Source: Caldalkalibacillus uzonensis
GTDB taxonomy: Bacteria > Bacillota > Bacilli > Caldalkalibacillales > Caldalkalibacillaceae
NCBI RefSeq assembly: GCF_030814135.1
Contig: NZ_JAUSUQ010000004.1
Coordinates: 124,001-188,000, forward strand
DNA: 64,000 bases
Direction of reading: 5' to 3'
The notes below the pieces were generated by a model that saw nothing but the letters and a program-made list of their open reading frames with translations, did no database searches and had not been told where the DNA came from. Shown here one piece after another: positions 17,790 to 26,182 of the stretch. A program made the position numbers and the translations under genes. The stretch's first letter is position 1, and every line of letters starts with the position of its first letter.

Positions 17790-19124
17790 TTATTCCTCTT
17801 GGGCTAACGCTTCTTCATGCTGTTTGGCATATTCTTCGGGTGTCACTTCCAGCCCAAACAACGATTGAATCAGATTCAAATGGGTATCGGCTACCCCGGG
17901 ACTCATTTGCACGTCGGCAAACAAAGTGATATTTTCTGCCTGATTCAGCTCATTCAAAACATCAATATAAAGCTGGGGCAAATCCATTTGGGACGTGTCT
18001 ACTTTTGTCGCAGGGATGACACCTGCCTCTGTTACTGACTGTTCTCCCCATTTTTCAACAAAAAATCTCACAAACTTTTTGGCTTCTTCCTTCACCTGGG
18101 AATTCTCTGCAACGAATAAGCCGACACCAGGCCCACCAACCCAGCTGTTCACGTTCCCATTTCCACCTTCTACCAAGGGGAATTTTAAGAACCCGACACT
18201 ATCCCTGAATGAATGGGGGACAGATTCATTTGTCGTATAGTCAGGCAGCTCCCACGTTCCCATTAAGTACATCGCTGCTTGTTCATTGATAAACTCCGAT
18301 TTGGCTTCATCATTTGCTAACCCGTTAAACCCGCGCACAAAGGCATTCATTTGAACCAACTCTTGAACTTTTTCGGCTGCTTCAACCAGAGCTGGATCTT
18401 CAAAAGATCCGCTGCGGTTGATGGCTTTATTCAACACTTCAGGTCCACCGATGCGATCAGCCAGATACATATACCATAAAGATCCTGTCCAACGGTCCCT
18501 GTTCCCCAATGCGACAGGGGCTATCCCATTTTCAGCAAGCGTCTGAACAACATGTTTGAAATCCTCGTAAGTTTCTGGCTCCTCCAGTCCATACTGGTCA
18601 AAAATGGCCTTATTATAATATAAAGGTACAATGTTAAGTTCCAAAGGCAAGGCATAGGTATGCTCACCAACAGCATAAGCTTCTGTCGTCCCAGGAACAA
18701 ACATATCCTTTAACCCTTCGGCCAGGATATCATCGAGCGGCGCAAACAGATTTCCCTCAACGTACGGCTTCAGAAATCCGGCTGCCCATGTCATGCCTAT
18801 ATCCGGTAACTGGTTGGAAGCAGATAGTACTTTTAATTTATCTTTGTACTGTTCATTTTCCAGTACTTCCTGGACAATTGTCACATGGGGGTTTTCTTGT
18901 TGGTACTGGTCAATAATATCATTAACGATCATATTATGTTGTTTTGAACTCCCTTGCGGCCATAAATGCATAAAATGAATGGTGATACTTCCGTCTGAAC
19001 CAGACCCTTCTTCGGTAGCGCTTCCATTTTCAACAGCATTTTCACTATTACCCGAACACCCCGCAAGTAACGCCACTAAAACGCTCAGAAACAAGACCAG
19101 CTTTGACCAACGGATCATCAACAT
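17790..19124 (-). CDS. CUT1 extracellular solute-binding lipoprotein
   Basis: A 444-residue family 1 binding protein. The signal peptide MLMIRWSKLVLFLSVLVALL ends in lipobox LLAGC, followed by a Ser/Gly/Glu linker. The mature part shows ITIHFMHLWPQG, LPDIGMTWAAGFLKPYVEGN and EQAAMYLMGTWELPDY, usual for oligosaccharide-binding proteins. AAGGAGGG precedes the ATG. It is the promoter-proximal gene of the importer, with a XylR-type palindrome 34-73 bases upstream. This and the neighbouring GH67 suggest xylo-oligosaccharides or aldouronic acids as ligand; that is inference. Confidence 0.9.
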   Translation of the reverse strand: MLMIRWSKLVLFLSVLVALLAGCSGNSENAVENGSATEEGSGSDGSITIHFMHLWPQGSSKQHNMIVNDIIDQYQQENPHVTIVQEVLENEQYKDKLKVLSASNQLPDIGMTWAAGFLKPYVEGNLFAPLDDILAEGLKDMFVPGTTEAYAVGEHTYALPLELNIVPLYYNKAIFDQYGLEEPETYEDFKHVVQTLAENGIAPVALGNRDRWTGSLWYMYLADRIGGPEVLNKAINRSGSFEDPALVEAAEKVQELVQMNAFVRGFNGLANDEAKSEFINEQAAMYLMGTWELPDYTTNESVPHSFRDSVGFLKFPLVEGGNGNVNSWVGGPGVGLFVAENSQVKEEAKKFVRFFVEKWGEQSVTEAGVIPATKVDTSQMDLPQLYIDVLNELNQAENITLFADVQMSPGVADTHLNLIQSLFGLEVTPEEYAKQHEEALAQEE

Positions 19125-19157
19125 GTAATGCCCTCCTTTTTGGTGATCACTCTACAG

Positions 19158-19197
19158 CAAAAAGATAATTAGTTTGTTTATCAAACAAATTATCTTT
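19158..19197. promoter_or_regulatory. XylR-type operator palindrome
   Basis: A near-perfect 40-base inverted repeat centred near 19178, with core AGTTTGTTTATCAAACAAA flanked by complementary AAAAGATAATT-type arms. The core matches the Bacillus XylR consensus (TTAGTTTGTTT, spacer, AAACAAACTAA). It lies just upstream of the binding-protein gene and probably overlaps its promoter. It links this importer to the XylR at 77-1282. Confidence 0.8.
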
Positions 19198-19362
19198 TCA
19201 ATTTTTAATATAAGTAATCGTTTGATAGCTGTCAATATAGTAATTCATTTTAGCCTTCAAAAACGTAAAATATTTTGAAACCTCAAAAGGGGAAGCAAAG
19301 CCGTCCCCTCTTGGCTTTGTCAATTTTCCCCTTCTTATTATCCTCAGTTTTTCCTGCCATCG

Positions 19363-19563
19363 TTATGGATCGTTCCATGTTGCCACAGCATCTCTGACCC
19401 CATTCCCGTCAGCATCATCATTCACCTGAAAATCAAAGCCTATAACGGTGCCTTCTTCCGGCTGAATGGCATCTAAGCGGATCGCAGCCTCGACGATATA
19501 ACCTCCCTCAACGATCTTTGTCGCTGTGATAAACTTATCAGCACGGCGGCTCCCCCAAAACTT
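19363..19563 (-). pseudogene. Fragment of a CBM9-type domain from a lost xylanase gene
   Basis: On the minus strand the piece reads WGSRRADKFITATKIVEGGY, then IVEAAIRLDAIQPEEGTVIG, FDFQVNDDADGNGVRDAVAT and WNDP, then TAA. The GFD-Q-VNDD-D-G and TWND pattern is that of CBM9-like domains at the C-terminus of large secreted GH10 xylanases. A stop lies just upstream in frame and no other part of the gene remains, so this is a relic. It sits in the 527-base gap between the CUT1 binding-protein start and yesL; apart from it and the XylR operator the gap shows nothing clear. Confidence 0.75.
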
Positions 19564-19651
19564 TGCTCATTGTTAAAGATGTAACCCAATCTCCGCTCAT
19601 TATTTTATAATCATATTTAGAATTTAATTTAACTAGAATGGGGAGAGACCA

Positions 19652-20284
19652 ATGGAGTTAACCGGATTTATGGGTGTCTTGTTTCGCATCTGCGAATGGA
19701 TTATGAGATTGGCGTATGCTCAGTTATTATGGCTGATATTCACCCTTGCCGGTTTAGGCGTTTTGGGCTTTTTTCCTGCTACTGCCGCTTTGTTTTCTGT
19801 CACACGCAAATGGATAATGAAACAAACGGAAATCCCAATCTTTAAACATTTTTGGCAGATCTACAAAAATGATTTTTTCACGGCCAATGCCGTTGGATAT
19901 ATTATGGGAATTATCGGGTTTGCCTTGTATTTCTATCTATTTTTGTTTCAGAGTATGGAAGGGTCCTTAAGCATCATTTTGACGGTGTTAACCATCATGC
20001 TGGGTATCATTTATCTTATGACCTTACTGTTTATCATGCCGGTCTTCGTTCATTACGATTTAAAAGTTTTGCAGTTTGTTAAATACGCCTTTATCATCGC
20101 TGTGTCCAGTCCGCTTCATGCCGTGCTGATGGCAGCTGCAGTAGCAGCTGTGTACTATCTGCTAACCGTTTTTCACGGCCTGATTCCATTTTTCAGTATG
20201 AGTGTGTTGAGCTATTTGCTCATGTGGATCGCCATGCTGTCTTTTGACAGGCTTCGAAACAAACAAGAAAATAAAAATGCATAA
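19652..20284 (+). CDS. yesL: YesL-family (DUF624) membrane protein
   Basis: A 210-residue protein with about five hydrophobic segments. The N-terminal stretch LLWLIFTLAGLGVLGFFPAT with PATAALFSVTRKW is the DUF624 hallmark, and a polar loop (KQTEIPIFKHFWQIYKNDFF) follows. YesL proteins are found with YesM/YesN two-component genes and CUT1 importers for plant polysaccharides; their molecular role is not established. GGGAGAG precedes the ATG. Here it stands alone on the plus strand, convergent with araA and sharing a terminator with it. Confidence 0.85.
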   Translation: MELTGFMGVLFRICEWIMRLAYAQLLWLIFTLAGLGVLGFFPATAALFSVTRKWIMKQTEIPIFKHFWQIYKNDFFTANAVGYIMGIIGFALYFYLFLFQSMEGSLSIILTVLTIMLGIIYLMTLLFIMPVFVHYDLKVLQFVKYAFIIAVSSPLHAVLMAAAVAAVYYLLTVFHGLIPFFSMSVLSYLLMWIAMLSFDRLRNKQENKNA

Positions 20285-20287
20285 TCA

Positions 20288-20336
20288 AAGCCCCGAATGC
20301 ATGATCAGCACAGCATTCCGGGGCTTGTTATTTTTC
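20288..20336. terminator. Bidirectional terminator between yesL and araA
   Basis: AAGCCCCGAATGC pairs with GCATTCCGGGGCTT across a 12-base loop (one bulged base), then GTTATTTTTC. T-runs occur on both sides when read in either direction. It lies directly after the yesL stop and after the end of araA on the other strand. Confidence 0.88.
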
Positions 20337-20359
20337 TAATAAAATATCACATCATTGTC

Positions 20360-21850
20360 TTAACGCAACCGCCAAGCCATGTCGTTCAGCCTTAGTTCAT
20401 GGCGCAGTTTTAAAGGTTGTGTCTGTTTATCTATGATCACATATTCGATTCCCGCCATCTCAGCCCAGTCAACCAGTTGTTCTGTCGTCACGGCAAAAGA
20501 GAAGCAGGTATGATGAGCACCACCAGCCAAAATCCATGCTTCGGCAGATTCATGGAACGACGGGTGGGGCTTCCACAATATTCTGGCCACAGGAAGTTTG
20601 GGCATCGCTTTCCCCGGATTGACGGCATCCACTTCATTAATGACTAGCCGGAAACGGTGGCCCAAATCAATAAGGGATGCATTCACTGCCGGCCCTTCTC
20701 TTCCATCAAAGACAAGGCGTGCAGGATCTTCCTTGCCCCCTATGGACAAAGGATGGACTTCGAGCCTGGGACGGTGTCCGGCAATGGTTGGGCACACTTC
20801 AAGCATATGGGCGCCAAGCACAAGCTCATGTCCGGGTTCTAAGTGATAGGTATAATCCTCCATAAAAGAGGTCCCCTCACCTGCCCCAATGATTTTCATG
20901 ATGCGAACCAAAGCTGCCGTTTTCCAATCCCCTTCGGCGCCGAATCCGTAACCAGCAGCCATCAATCTCTGAACGGCAAGGCCTGGGAGCTGTTTTAAAC
21001 CATGCAAATCCTCAAAGGTTGTGGTAAAGGCCTGAAAATTTCCTTCCTCTAAAAAGGCTTTCAGTCCAAGCTCAATCCGGGCCTGTTCACGAATCGCTTC
21101 CCGGACCGACCCTTCTCTCTGCCCTTCGGGAACAATATCATACAATGTTTCATATTCATCCAGCAATTGATTGACCTCAGCTGCGGATACATCTTTGATG
21201 CGGGCCACAAGATCCCCTACGCCATAACCATTAACCGACCAGCCAAATTGTACCTGGGCTTCTACCTTATCCCCTTCAGTCACGGCCACTTCCCGCATGT
21301 TGTCCCCAAACCGGGCCACTTTGAGATGTCGTCCTTCTGTAAAAGCGACAGCTGTACGCATCCACGCACCAAGACGGCTGCGGACTTGAGCGTCCTCCCA
21401 ATAGCCGACAACGACTTTGCGGGCCATACCCATCCGGGCACCGATAAAACCATATTCACGGTCACCATGGGCCGCTTGGTTCAAATTCATGAAATCCATG
21501 TCAATATTGTCCCAGGGAATGTCCCGGTTAAATTGGGTGTGCAGGTGCAACAACGGCTTCTTTAACTCATTGAGACCAGCTATCCACATCTTGGCAGGAG
21601 AAAACGTATGCATCCAAGTGATCAGCCCTGCGCAAGTCTCATCGGCATTGGCCTCCACACATAAGCGGTGTATGGCATCAGGCGTGGTTAACACAGGCTT
21701 AAACACAAGCTTAAAAGGAATCTGCGGATCTTGGTTTAATCCTTCTACGATCAACCGGGAATGGGCCTCAACCTCTTCAAGCGCCTCCGGTCCGTACAAA
21801 TGCTGGCTTCCGGTTACAAACCAGAATTCATATGGTTTTGATTCAAGCAT
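20360..21850 (-). CDS. araA: L-arabinose isomerase
   Basis: A 496-residue enzyme converting L-arabinose to L-ribulose, the first step of arabinose use. Characteristic stretches are [56 protein letters not shown], the metal-binding region with [16 protein letters not shown], and [11 protein letters not shown] near the C-terminus. The length is that of the bacterial family. It is the last gene of araD-araB-araA, 50 bases after araB, and ends at a strong terminator. Regulation by AraR from the operator at 24347-24358 is expected. Confidence 0.97.
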   Translation of the reverse strand: MLESKPYEFWFVTGSQHLYGPEALEEVEAHSRLIVEGLNQDPQIPFKLVFKPVLTTPDAIHRLCVEANADETCAGLITWMHTFSPAKMWIAGLNELKKPLLHLHTQFNRDIPWDNIDMDFMNLNQAAHGDREYGFIGARMGMARKVVVGYWEDAQVRSRLGAWMRTAVAFTEGRHLKVARFGDNMREVAVTEGDKVEAQVQFGWSVNGYGVGDLVARIKDVSAAEVNQLLDEYETLYDIVPEGQREGSVREAIREQARIELGLKAFLEEGNFQAFTTTFEDLHGLKQLPGLAVQRLMAAGYGFGAEGDWKTAALVRIMKIIGAGEGTSFMEDYTYHLEPGHELVLGAHMLEVCPTIAGHRPRLEVHPLSIGGKEDPARLVFDGREGPAVNASLIDLGHRFRLVINEVDAVNPGKAMPKLPVARILWKPHPSFHESAEAWILAGGAHHTCFSFAVTTEQLVDWAEMAGIEYVIIDKQTQPLKLRHELRLNDMAWRLR

Positions 21851-21900
21851 GTCTTATCCTCCCATCATTCCTTATTGGTGCATTCATTTTAAATTATCTG

Positions 21901-23580
21901 TCAATTCCCTTGCCAAACTTCCTCTTTAATGGCCTTCAGCCGTTTCATCACCTGATTTTCACCACGGCCGAAATAATCATGCAGCCTGTTGTATTCCTGA
22001 TATAACTTTTCATAGACAGCCACATGTTCAGGAACAGGCTTATATGTCTCTTCCCGCACCCTGGCCATTTTTTGGGCTGCTTCAACAATAGAGGCATAGC
22101 CTCCCTTTTCTTTACCCGCAGCCACCGCCCCAAACATAGCGGCTCCCACAGCAGGTGTTTGCTTAGACGCGGCGACCTTGATTTCCCTGTTGGTGACATC
22201 AGCATAGATTTGCATAAGCAGGCTGTTCTTTTGGGGAAGACCGCCACAAGCATAAAGCTCGTTCACAGAAACACCTTTCGCTTGGAAGGCATCAATAATT
22301 TTACGGGTGCCAAAAGCAGTGGCTTCCAGCAAAGCACGGTAAATCTCTTCCGGCTTGGTCTGCAATGTGCAGCCCATAAGCAAACCGGTCAAATCCGTGT
22401 CAACTAAAATGGACCGGTTGCCATTCCACCAATCTAAAGCGAGCAAACCGGTTGCCCCCGGTTTATAAGCAGCAGCTCTCTGCTCCAGCCAGTCGTGTAC
22501 GCTGACCCCTTCTTGTGCTGCGGCTTCTTGCACGTAGGCCGGAACCGCCTGTTCCACAAACCAGGCGAAGATATCGCCAACCGCAGACTGGCCTGCTTCG
22601 TAACCAAAATAACCAGGAATAATGCCATCTTCCACAACACCGCACATGCCTTCAACATGCACTTCTTCTGTTCCAAGCAGCATGTGACAGATGGAGGTGC
22701 CCATCACCATCACCATTTTGCCTGGTGTGACCACACCGACACCTGGGACTGCAGCATGGGCATCAACATTGCCGACGGCAACAGCTGTTCCCGGATTCAA
22801 CCCCATAAGCTCAGCCATCTCTCCAGTCAATTCTCCGGCCTTGGTTCCAAGCGAAACAATATCGCCGCGCAGTTTGGTATCGGTCAAATACTCTAATCTG
22901 GGATCAAGAGCTTTAAAAAATGCCCGGCTCGGGTAACCCTCCTGCTTATGCCAGATGGATTTGTAACCCGCAGTGCAACTGTTGCGGAGGATATGGCCGG
23001 TCATTTTAAAGATCACCCAATCCGTGGCTTCCAGAAAAAGATCAGTATGTTCATAAACTTCAGGCGCTTCATTTAAGATTTGCCAAATTTTCGCGATCAT
23101 CCACTCCGAGGAAATCTTTCCGCCGTATCTGGGCAGAAACTTCTCCCCCCGTTGTTCTGCTATGCTGTTAAGCTCATTTGCTTCATCCTGGGCCGCGTGA
23201 TGCTTCCACAACTTGACCCAGCTGTGGGGGTTGTTTTTCCACTCCGCTTTGAAACACAGCGGTTCACCGTTCCCATCAACGGGCAGCATCGTGCACGCCG
23301 TAAAATCGATGCCGATGCCGATCACATCAGCGAGGTTTACGCCAGACTGTTTGATGACGGCCGGAACGGATTGTTTCAGGACTTCAATATAATCCCCCGG
23401 ATGTTGCAAGGCCCAGTCCGGTTCCAATTTCACACCGGAGCCCGGCAGTTGTTCGTCAATGACACCATGGGGATAGGGGGTAACGTGTTCGCCCAATTCT
23501 GTTCCATCTGACAGATCAACCAGAACCGCACGGCCTGATTCGGTGCCAAAGTCGATGCCGATGGCAAATTTACTTGACAT
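21901..23580 (-). CDS. araB: L-ribulokinase
   Basis: A 559-residue FGGY-family carbohydrate kinase that phosphorylates L-ribulose. The N-terminal phosphate loop is [52 protein letters not shown] and [20 protein letters not shown] are family motifs. ATG 23580 has GGAGGG at a good distance; the in-frame GTG three codons earlier overlaps that ribosome site. It follows araD by 23 bases. It acts in the cytoplasm between AraA and AraD. Confidence 0.97.
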   Translation of the reverse strand: MSSKFAIGIDFGTESGRAVLVDLSDGTELGEHVTPYPHGVIDEQLPGSGVKLEPDWALQHPGDYIEVLKQSVPAVIKQSGVNLADVIGIGIDFTACTMLPVDGNGEPLCFKAEWKNNPHSWVKLWKHHAAQDEANELNSIAEQRGEKFLPRYGGKISSEWMIAKIWQILNEAPEVYEHTDLFLEATDWVIFKMTGHILRNSCTAGYKSIWHKQEGYPSRAFFKALDPRLEYLTDTKLRGDIVSLGTKAGELTGEMAELMGLNPGTAVAVGNVDAHAAVPGVGVVTPGKMVMVMGTSICHMLLGTEEVHVEGMCGVVEDGIIPGYFGYEAGQSAVGDIFAWFVEQAVPAYVQEAAAQEGVSVHDWLEQRAAAYKPGATGLLALDWWNGNRSILVDTDLTGLLMGCTLQTKPEEIYRALLEATAFGTRKIIDAFQAKGVSVNELYACGGLPQKNSLLMQIYADVTNREIKVAASKQTPAVGAAMFGAVAAGKEKGGYASIVEAAQKMARVREETYKPVPEHVAVYEKLYQEYNRLHDYFGRGENQVMKRLKAIKEEVWQGN

Positions 23581-23603
23581 GACGATCACCCTCCCAACAC
23601 TGT

Positions 23604-24290
23604 TTATTGTCCATAGTAAGCGTTTTCTCCATGCTTTCTTAAAAAGTGCCGGTCCAGTAAGGTCTGCTCCATTGGCTTCGCTTCAGGATTTAAACTGTAG
23701 GTCCTGGCTGCCATCTTGGCCACTTCTTCCAGGACCACCGCATGATAAACAGCGCTGTGCGGATCCTTGCCCCAGGTAAACGGTGCATGGCCATGGACTA
23801 ACACACCGGGAACCTGTAGCGGATCCAGTTGACGGAAGGTTTCGATAATAACATGCCCTGTTTCACGCTCATAAGCCCCCTCTATTTCCGCTGTGGTCAT
23901 CTTCCTTGTACACGGAATTTCACCGTAAAAATAATCGGCATGGGTGGTGCCTAAAGCGGGGATGCCCCGCCCCGCTTGTGCCCAGCTGGTGGCCCATGGT
24001 GAATGCGTGTGCACAATACCGCCGATCTGCGGAAATGCCTTGTACAGGACTAAATGGGTGGGCGTGTCTGAGGATGGCTTCAACTTCCCTTCCACCACAT
24101 TTCCGTCTAAATCAACCACAACCAGATCATCCGGGCTTAAGGCCTCATAGGATACACCGCTCGGTTTAATGACAACAAGCCCTTTTTCACGGTCTATGCC
24201 ACTGGCATTTCCCCAAGTAAAAGTAACCAGGCCATGTTTGGGCAGCGCTTGGTTGGCTTTAAGCACCGCTTCCTTTAACCTGTCTAACAT
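23604..24290 (-). CDS. araD: L-ribulose-5-phosphate 4-epimerase
   Basis: A 228-residue class II aldolase-fold enzyme producing D-xylulose 5-phosphate. It shows [40 protein letters not shown], the zinc His pair in [30 protein letters not shown], and the third His in [14 protein letters not shown] 24290 is chosen because GGAGGGG lies eight bases upstream and the protein then starts as in its homologues; the frame to 24326 lacks a ribosome site. It is the first gene of the araDBA operon, with the AraR operator about 57 bases upstream. Confidence 0.96.
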   Translation of the reverse strand: MLDRLKEAVLKANQALPKHGLVTFTWGNASGIDREKGLVVIKPSGVSYEALSPDDLVVVDLDGNVVEGKLKPSSDTPTHLVLYKAFPQIGGIVHTHSPWATSWAQAGRGIPALGTTHADYFYGEIPCTRKMTTAEIEGAYERETGHVIIETFRQLDPLQVPGVLVHGHAPFTWGKDPHSAVYHAVVLEEVAKMAARTYSLNPEAKPMEQTLLDRHFLRKHGENAYYGQ

Positions 24291-24343
24291 GCTAAACACC
24301 CCTCCCTCAACCAAAAGTAAATACATTTCATAAATATATTATA

Positions 24344-24363
24344 ATTTTGTACGTACAATTTGT
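24344..24363. promoter_or_regulatory. AraR operator before araDBA
   Basis: ATTTTGTACGTACAATTT contains the perfect palindrome TTGTACGTACAA, matching the Bacillus AraR consensus (ATTTGTACGTACAAAT). It sits between the araR stop and the araD start, where the araDBA promoter must lie. Confidence 0.9.
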
Positions 24364-25461
24364 CTAATTGATTTTTTTGGTTGATTCCCTGACAACCAAC
24401 TCAGGCTTGTAAACGACTGTTTCAGCATCCATTTTTTCTTGCCGGTTAATCATGTTGAGCAGCATTTCAGCCGCTTTGGAACCCAGCTCTTCTTTTGGGT
24501 GGGTCAAAGTGGTCAATTTCACTTCCGTAGCCGTTGCCAAGGGCGAGTCATCGAAGCCAACAATGGACAGATCCCCGGGAATGTCCAGCCCAACCTTTCT
24601 CACCGCTTCAAGCAGGTGCACAGCCAGTTCGTCATTATAACAAACCAGTGCGCTCGGCCTTTCCTCCGGTTGGGACAACAAAGAGAGGGCTGTCTCATAG
24701 GGTTTGCTCCACTTCTCTTCCGTCTGATACTGGATCACGGATTCGGGATGCAGCGGAATGTGGTATGTTTGGTGGGCCCGTATAAAGCCTTTTAACCGGC
24801 GCACACCCTGCACATCGTCCGTTTTAAAAAAGCCGGCGATCTTGCGGTGCCCCAGTTGAATCAGGTGCTCTGTGCCCAGAAAAGTGCCCAGCTCATCATC
24901 CACTTCCACGCTGGGACAATTCAATTCCGGGTAACGGGCATTGATCATGATATAGGGTATATGGTTCTGTTCCAGGGACAAATAGTAGTGGAGATTGGGG
25001 TTGCCGAGAGCACTCTTCGTCGGTTCGATGATCAGTCCGCTTAAGGGCTGCTCCAACATCTTCTGTAAACTGGCCCGTTCTTCAGTCTTGTTGTTATCTG
25101 TGCTGGCCAGGAGCAAATGGTATCCTTTTTTGCGCAAAGCCGCCTCAGCCCCTCTGACAATGTGAGGGAAAATATAATCCGAAATATAGGTGGTGACCAT
25201 GCCTATGGTATGATTATTTTTCTTTTCGCGGATTGGAAGCGGTTGGGATACAAATGTCCCTTTACCCTGTATCCGCTTGAGCCAACCCTCTTGCTCCAAT
25301 ACCCCCAACGTTTGTCTGACAGTTTGCCGGCTCATGCCAAACTGGTCAGCAATGTCATGCTCTGTAGGCATTTGGTCACCTGGCTTTAATCTCCCTGTGT
25401 GGATCCAGGACAGTATCTCCTGTTTCAACTGCAAGTATTTGGGTAATTGTTTCTGCTTCAT
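24364..25461 (-). CDS. araR: Arabinose repressor AraR (GntR-LacI hybrid)
   Basis: A 365-residue regulator. A GntR-type winged helix occupies about 5-72 (KPGDQMPTEHDIADQFGMSR, QTVRQTLGVLEQEGWLKRIQ), then a LacI-type periplasmic-binding fold from about 85 (TIGMVTTYISDYIFPHIV to the end) that binds L-arabinose. Family members repress arabinose genes until arabinose is present. AGAGGTGAA precedes the ATG. It lies immediately upstream of araDBA on the same strand. Two AraR-like sites upstream of its own gene (25517-25570) suggest autoregulation. Confidence 0.95.
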   Translation of the reverse strand: MKQKQLPKYLQLKQEILSWIHTGRLKPGDQMPTEHDIADQFGMSRQTVRQTLGVLEQEGWLKRIQGKGTFVSQPLPIREKKNNHTIGMVTTYISDYIFPHIVRGAEAALRKKGYHLLLASTDNNKTEERASLQKMLEQPLSGLIIEPTKSALGNPNLHYYLSLEQNHIPYIMINARYPELNCPSVEVDDELGTFLGTEHLIQLGHRKIAGFFKTDDVQGVRRLKGFIRAHQTYHIPLHPESVIQYQTEEKWSKPYETALSLLSQPEERPSALVCYNDELAVHLLEAVRKVGLDIPGDLSIVGFDDSPLATATEVKLTTLTHPKEELGSKAAEMLLNMINRQEKMDAETVVYKPELVVRESTKKIN

Positions 25462-25516
25462 AGTTCACCTCTATTAAACAAAATGGTATCTATAGCAAAT
25501 GTACTACTGGCAAATC

Positions 25517-25570
25517 TTAGTTGTACGTATATCATTCTTGGCTTGCTTCCCAGATGTAGCGTACATTTGT
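25517..25570. promoter_or_regulatory. Two AraR-like sites upstream of araR
   Basis: The first site is TTAGTTGTACGTATATC (core 25521-25530). The second, GATGTAGCGTACATTTGT (about 25553-25570), is an imperfect match with one extra base in the core. The centres are roughly 36 bases apart, a spacing that could allow cooperative binding and looping as described for Bacillus AraR. Confidence 0.6.
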
Positions 25571-25604
25571 TACAATTCATTATAAACAATATGGGAGCGG
25601 ATAG

Positions 25605-26120
25605 CATGGAGATCAAAGCCGTTTTTTCGGGATAGATGATACGTTATATGATCAATTGCTTCCTTTCCAAGAAGCATTTGCAGAACTTTTTCCCCATTTA
25701 GCTGATATTCTCCCTGTAGAAAAACTGTATAAACGGCAGATATTATAGTGATCTCTCAAACTTCCCCTTGGTATGATTACCAATGGCCCCGGCGCCCACC
25801 AGCGGAAAAAAATGAATATTCTGGGCTTAACCCCTTTTTTCCATCCCCGGCTTATTCTGGTCTCCGACGAAGTGGGCGTGGCGAAGCCTGATCCGGGGAT
25901 ATTTGAACAAGCACAAAACAGAGTGGGATATCCGCCTGACCAACTCCTCTATGTGGGTGACTCCTGGACAAATGACGTGATGGCTCCCATTCGGGCCGGG
26001 TGGCACACTGTGTGGTTTAATCACCGCAAAAAAAAGGCTGAATCACACCACAAGCCCTTGCTGGAAGTGGCCCGGTTGGATTCAATCCTGCCTCTGTTTA
26101 ACACAATGCGGGTCGGATAA
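25605..26120 (+). pseudogene. Broken HAD-family hydrolase gene
   Basis: From ATG 25605 the frame reads MEIKAVFSG and stops. Adding one T to the six-T run at 25622-25627 restores VFFGIDDTLYDQLLPFQEAF, the HAD motif I region. After LYKRQIL come TAG and TGA stops, and the cap domain is largely missing. Beyond these, in the same frame, LKLPLGMITNGPGAHQRKKM, motif III/IV DEVGVAKPDPGIFEQA and VGDSWTNDVMAPIRAGW are well kept to the TAA at 26118. So there is one frameshift, stops and an internal deletion. Relatives are YjjG/YfnB-type nucleotide or sugar phosphatases. The 721-base gap between araR and GH127 holds only this and the AraR sites. Confidence 0.85.
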
Positions 26121-26182
26121 CCACCCCGCTTATGAACGACAAAAGCTTATACCTCCATCGCAAACGCTATCCCACTTTAAAG

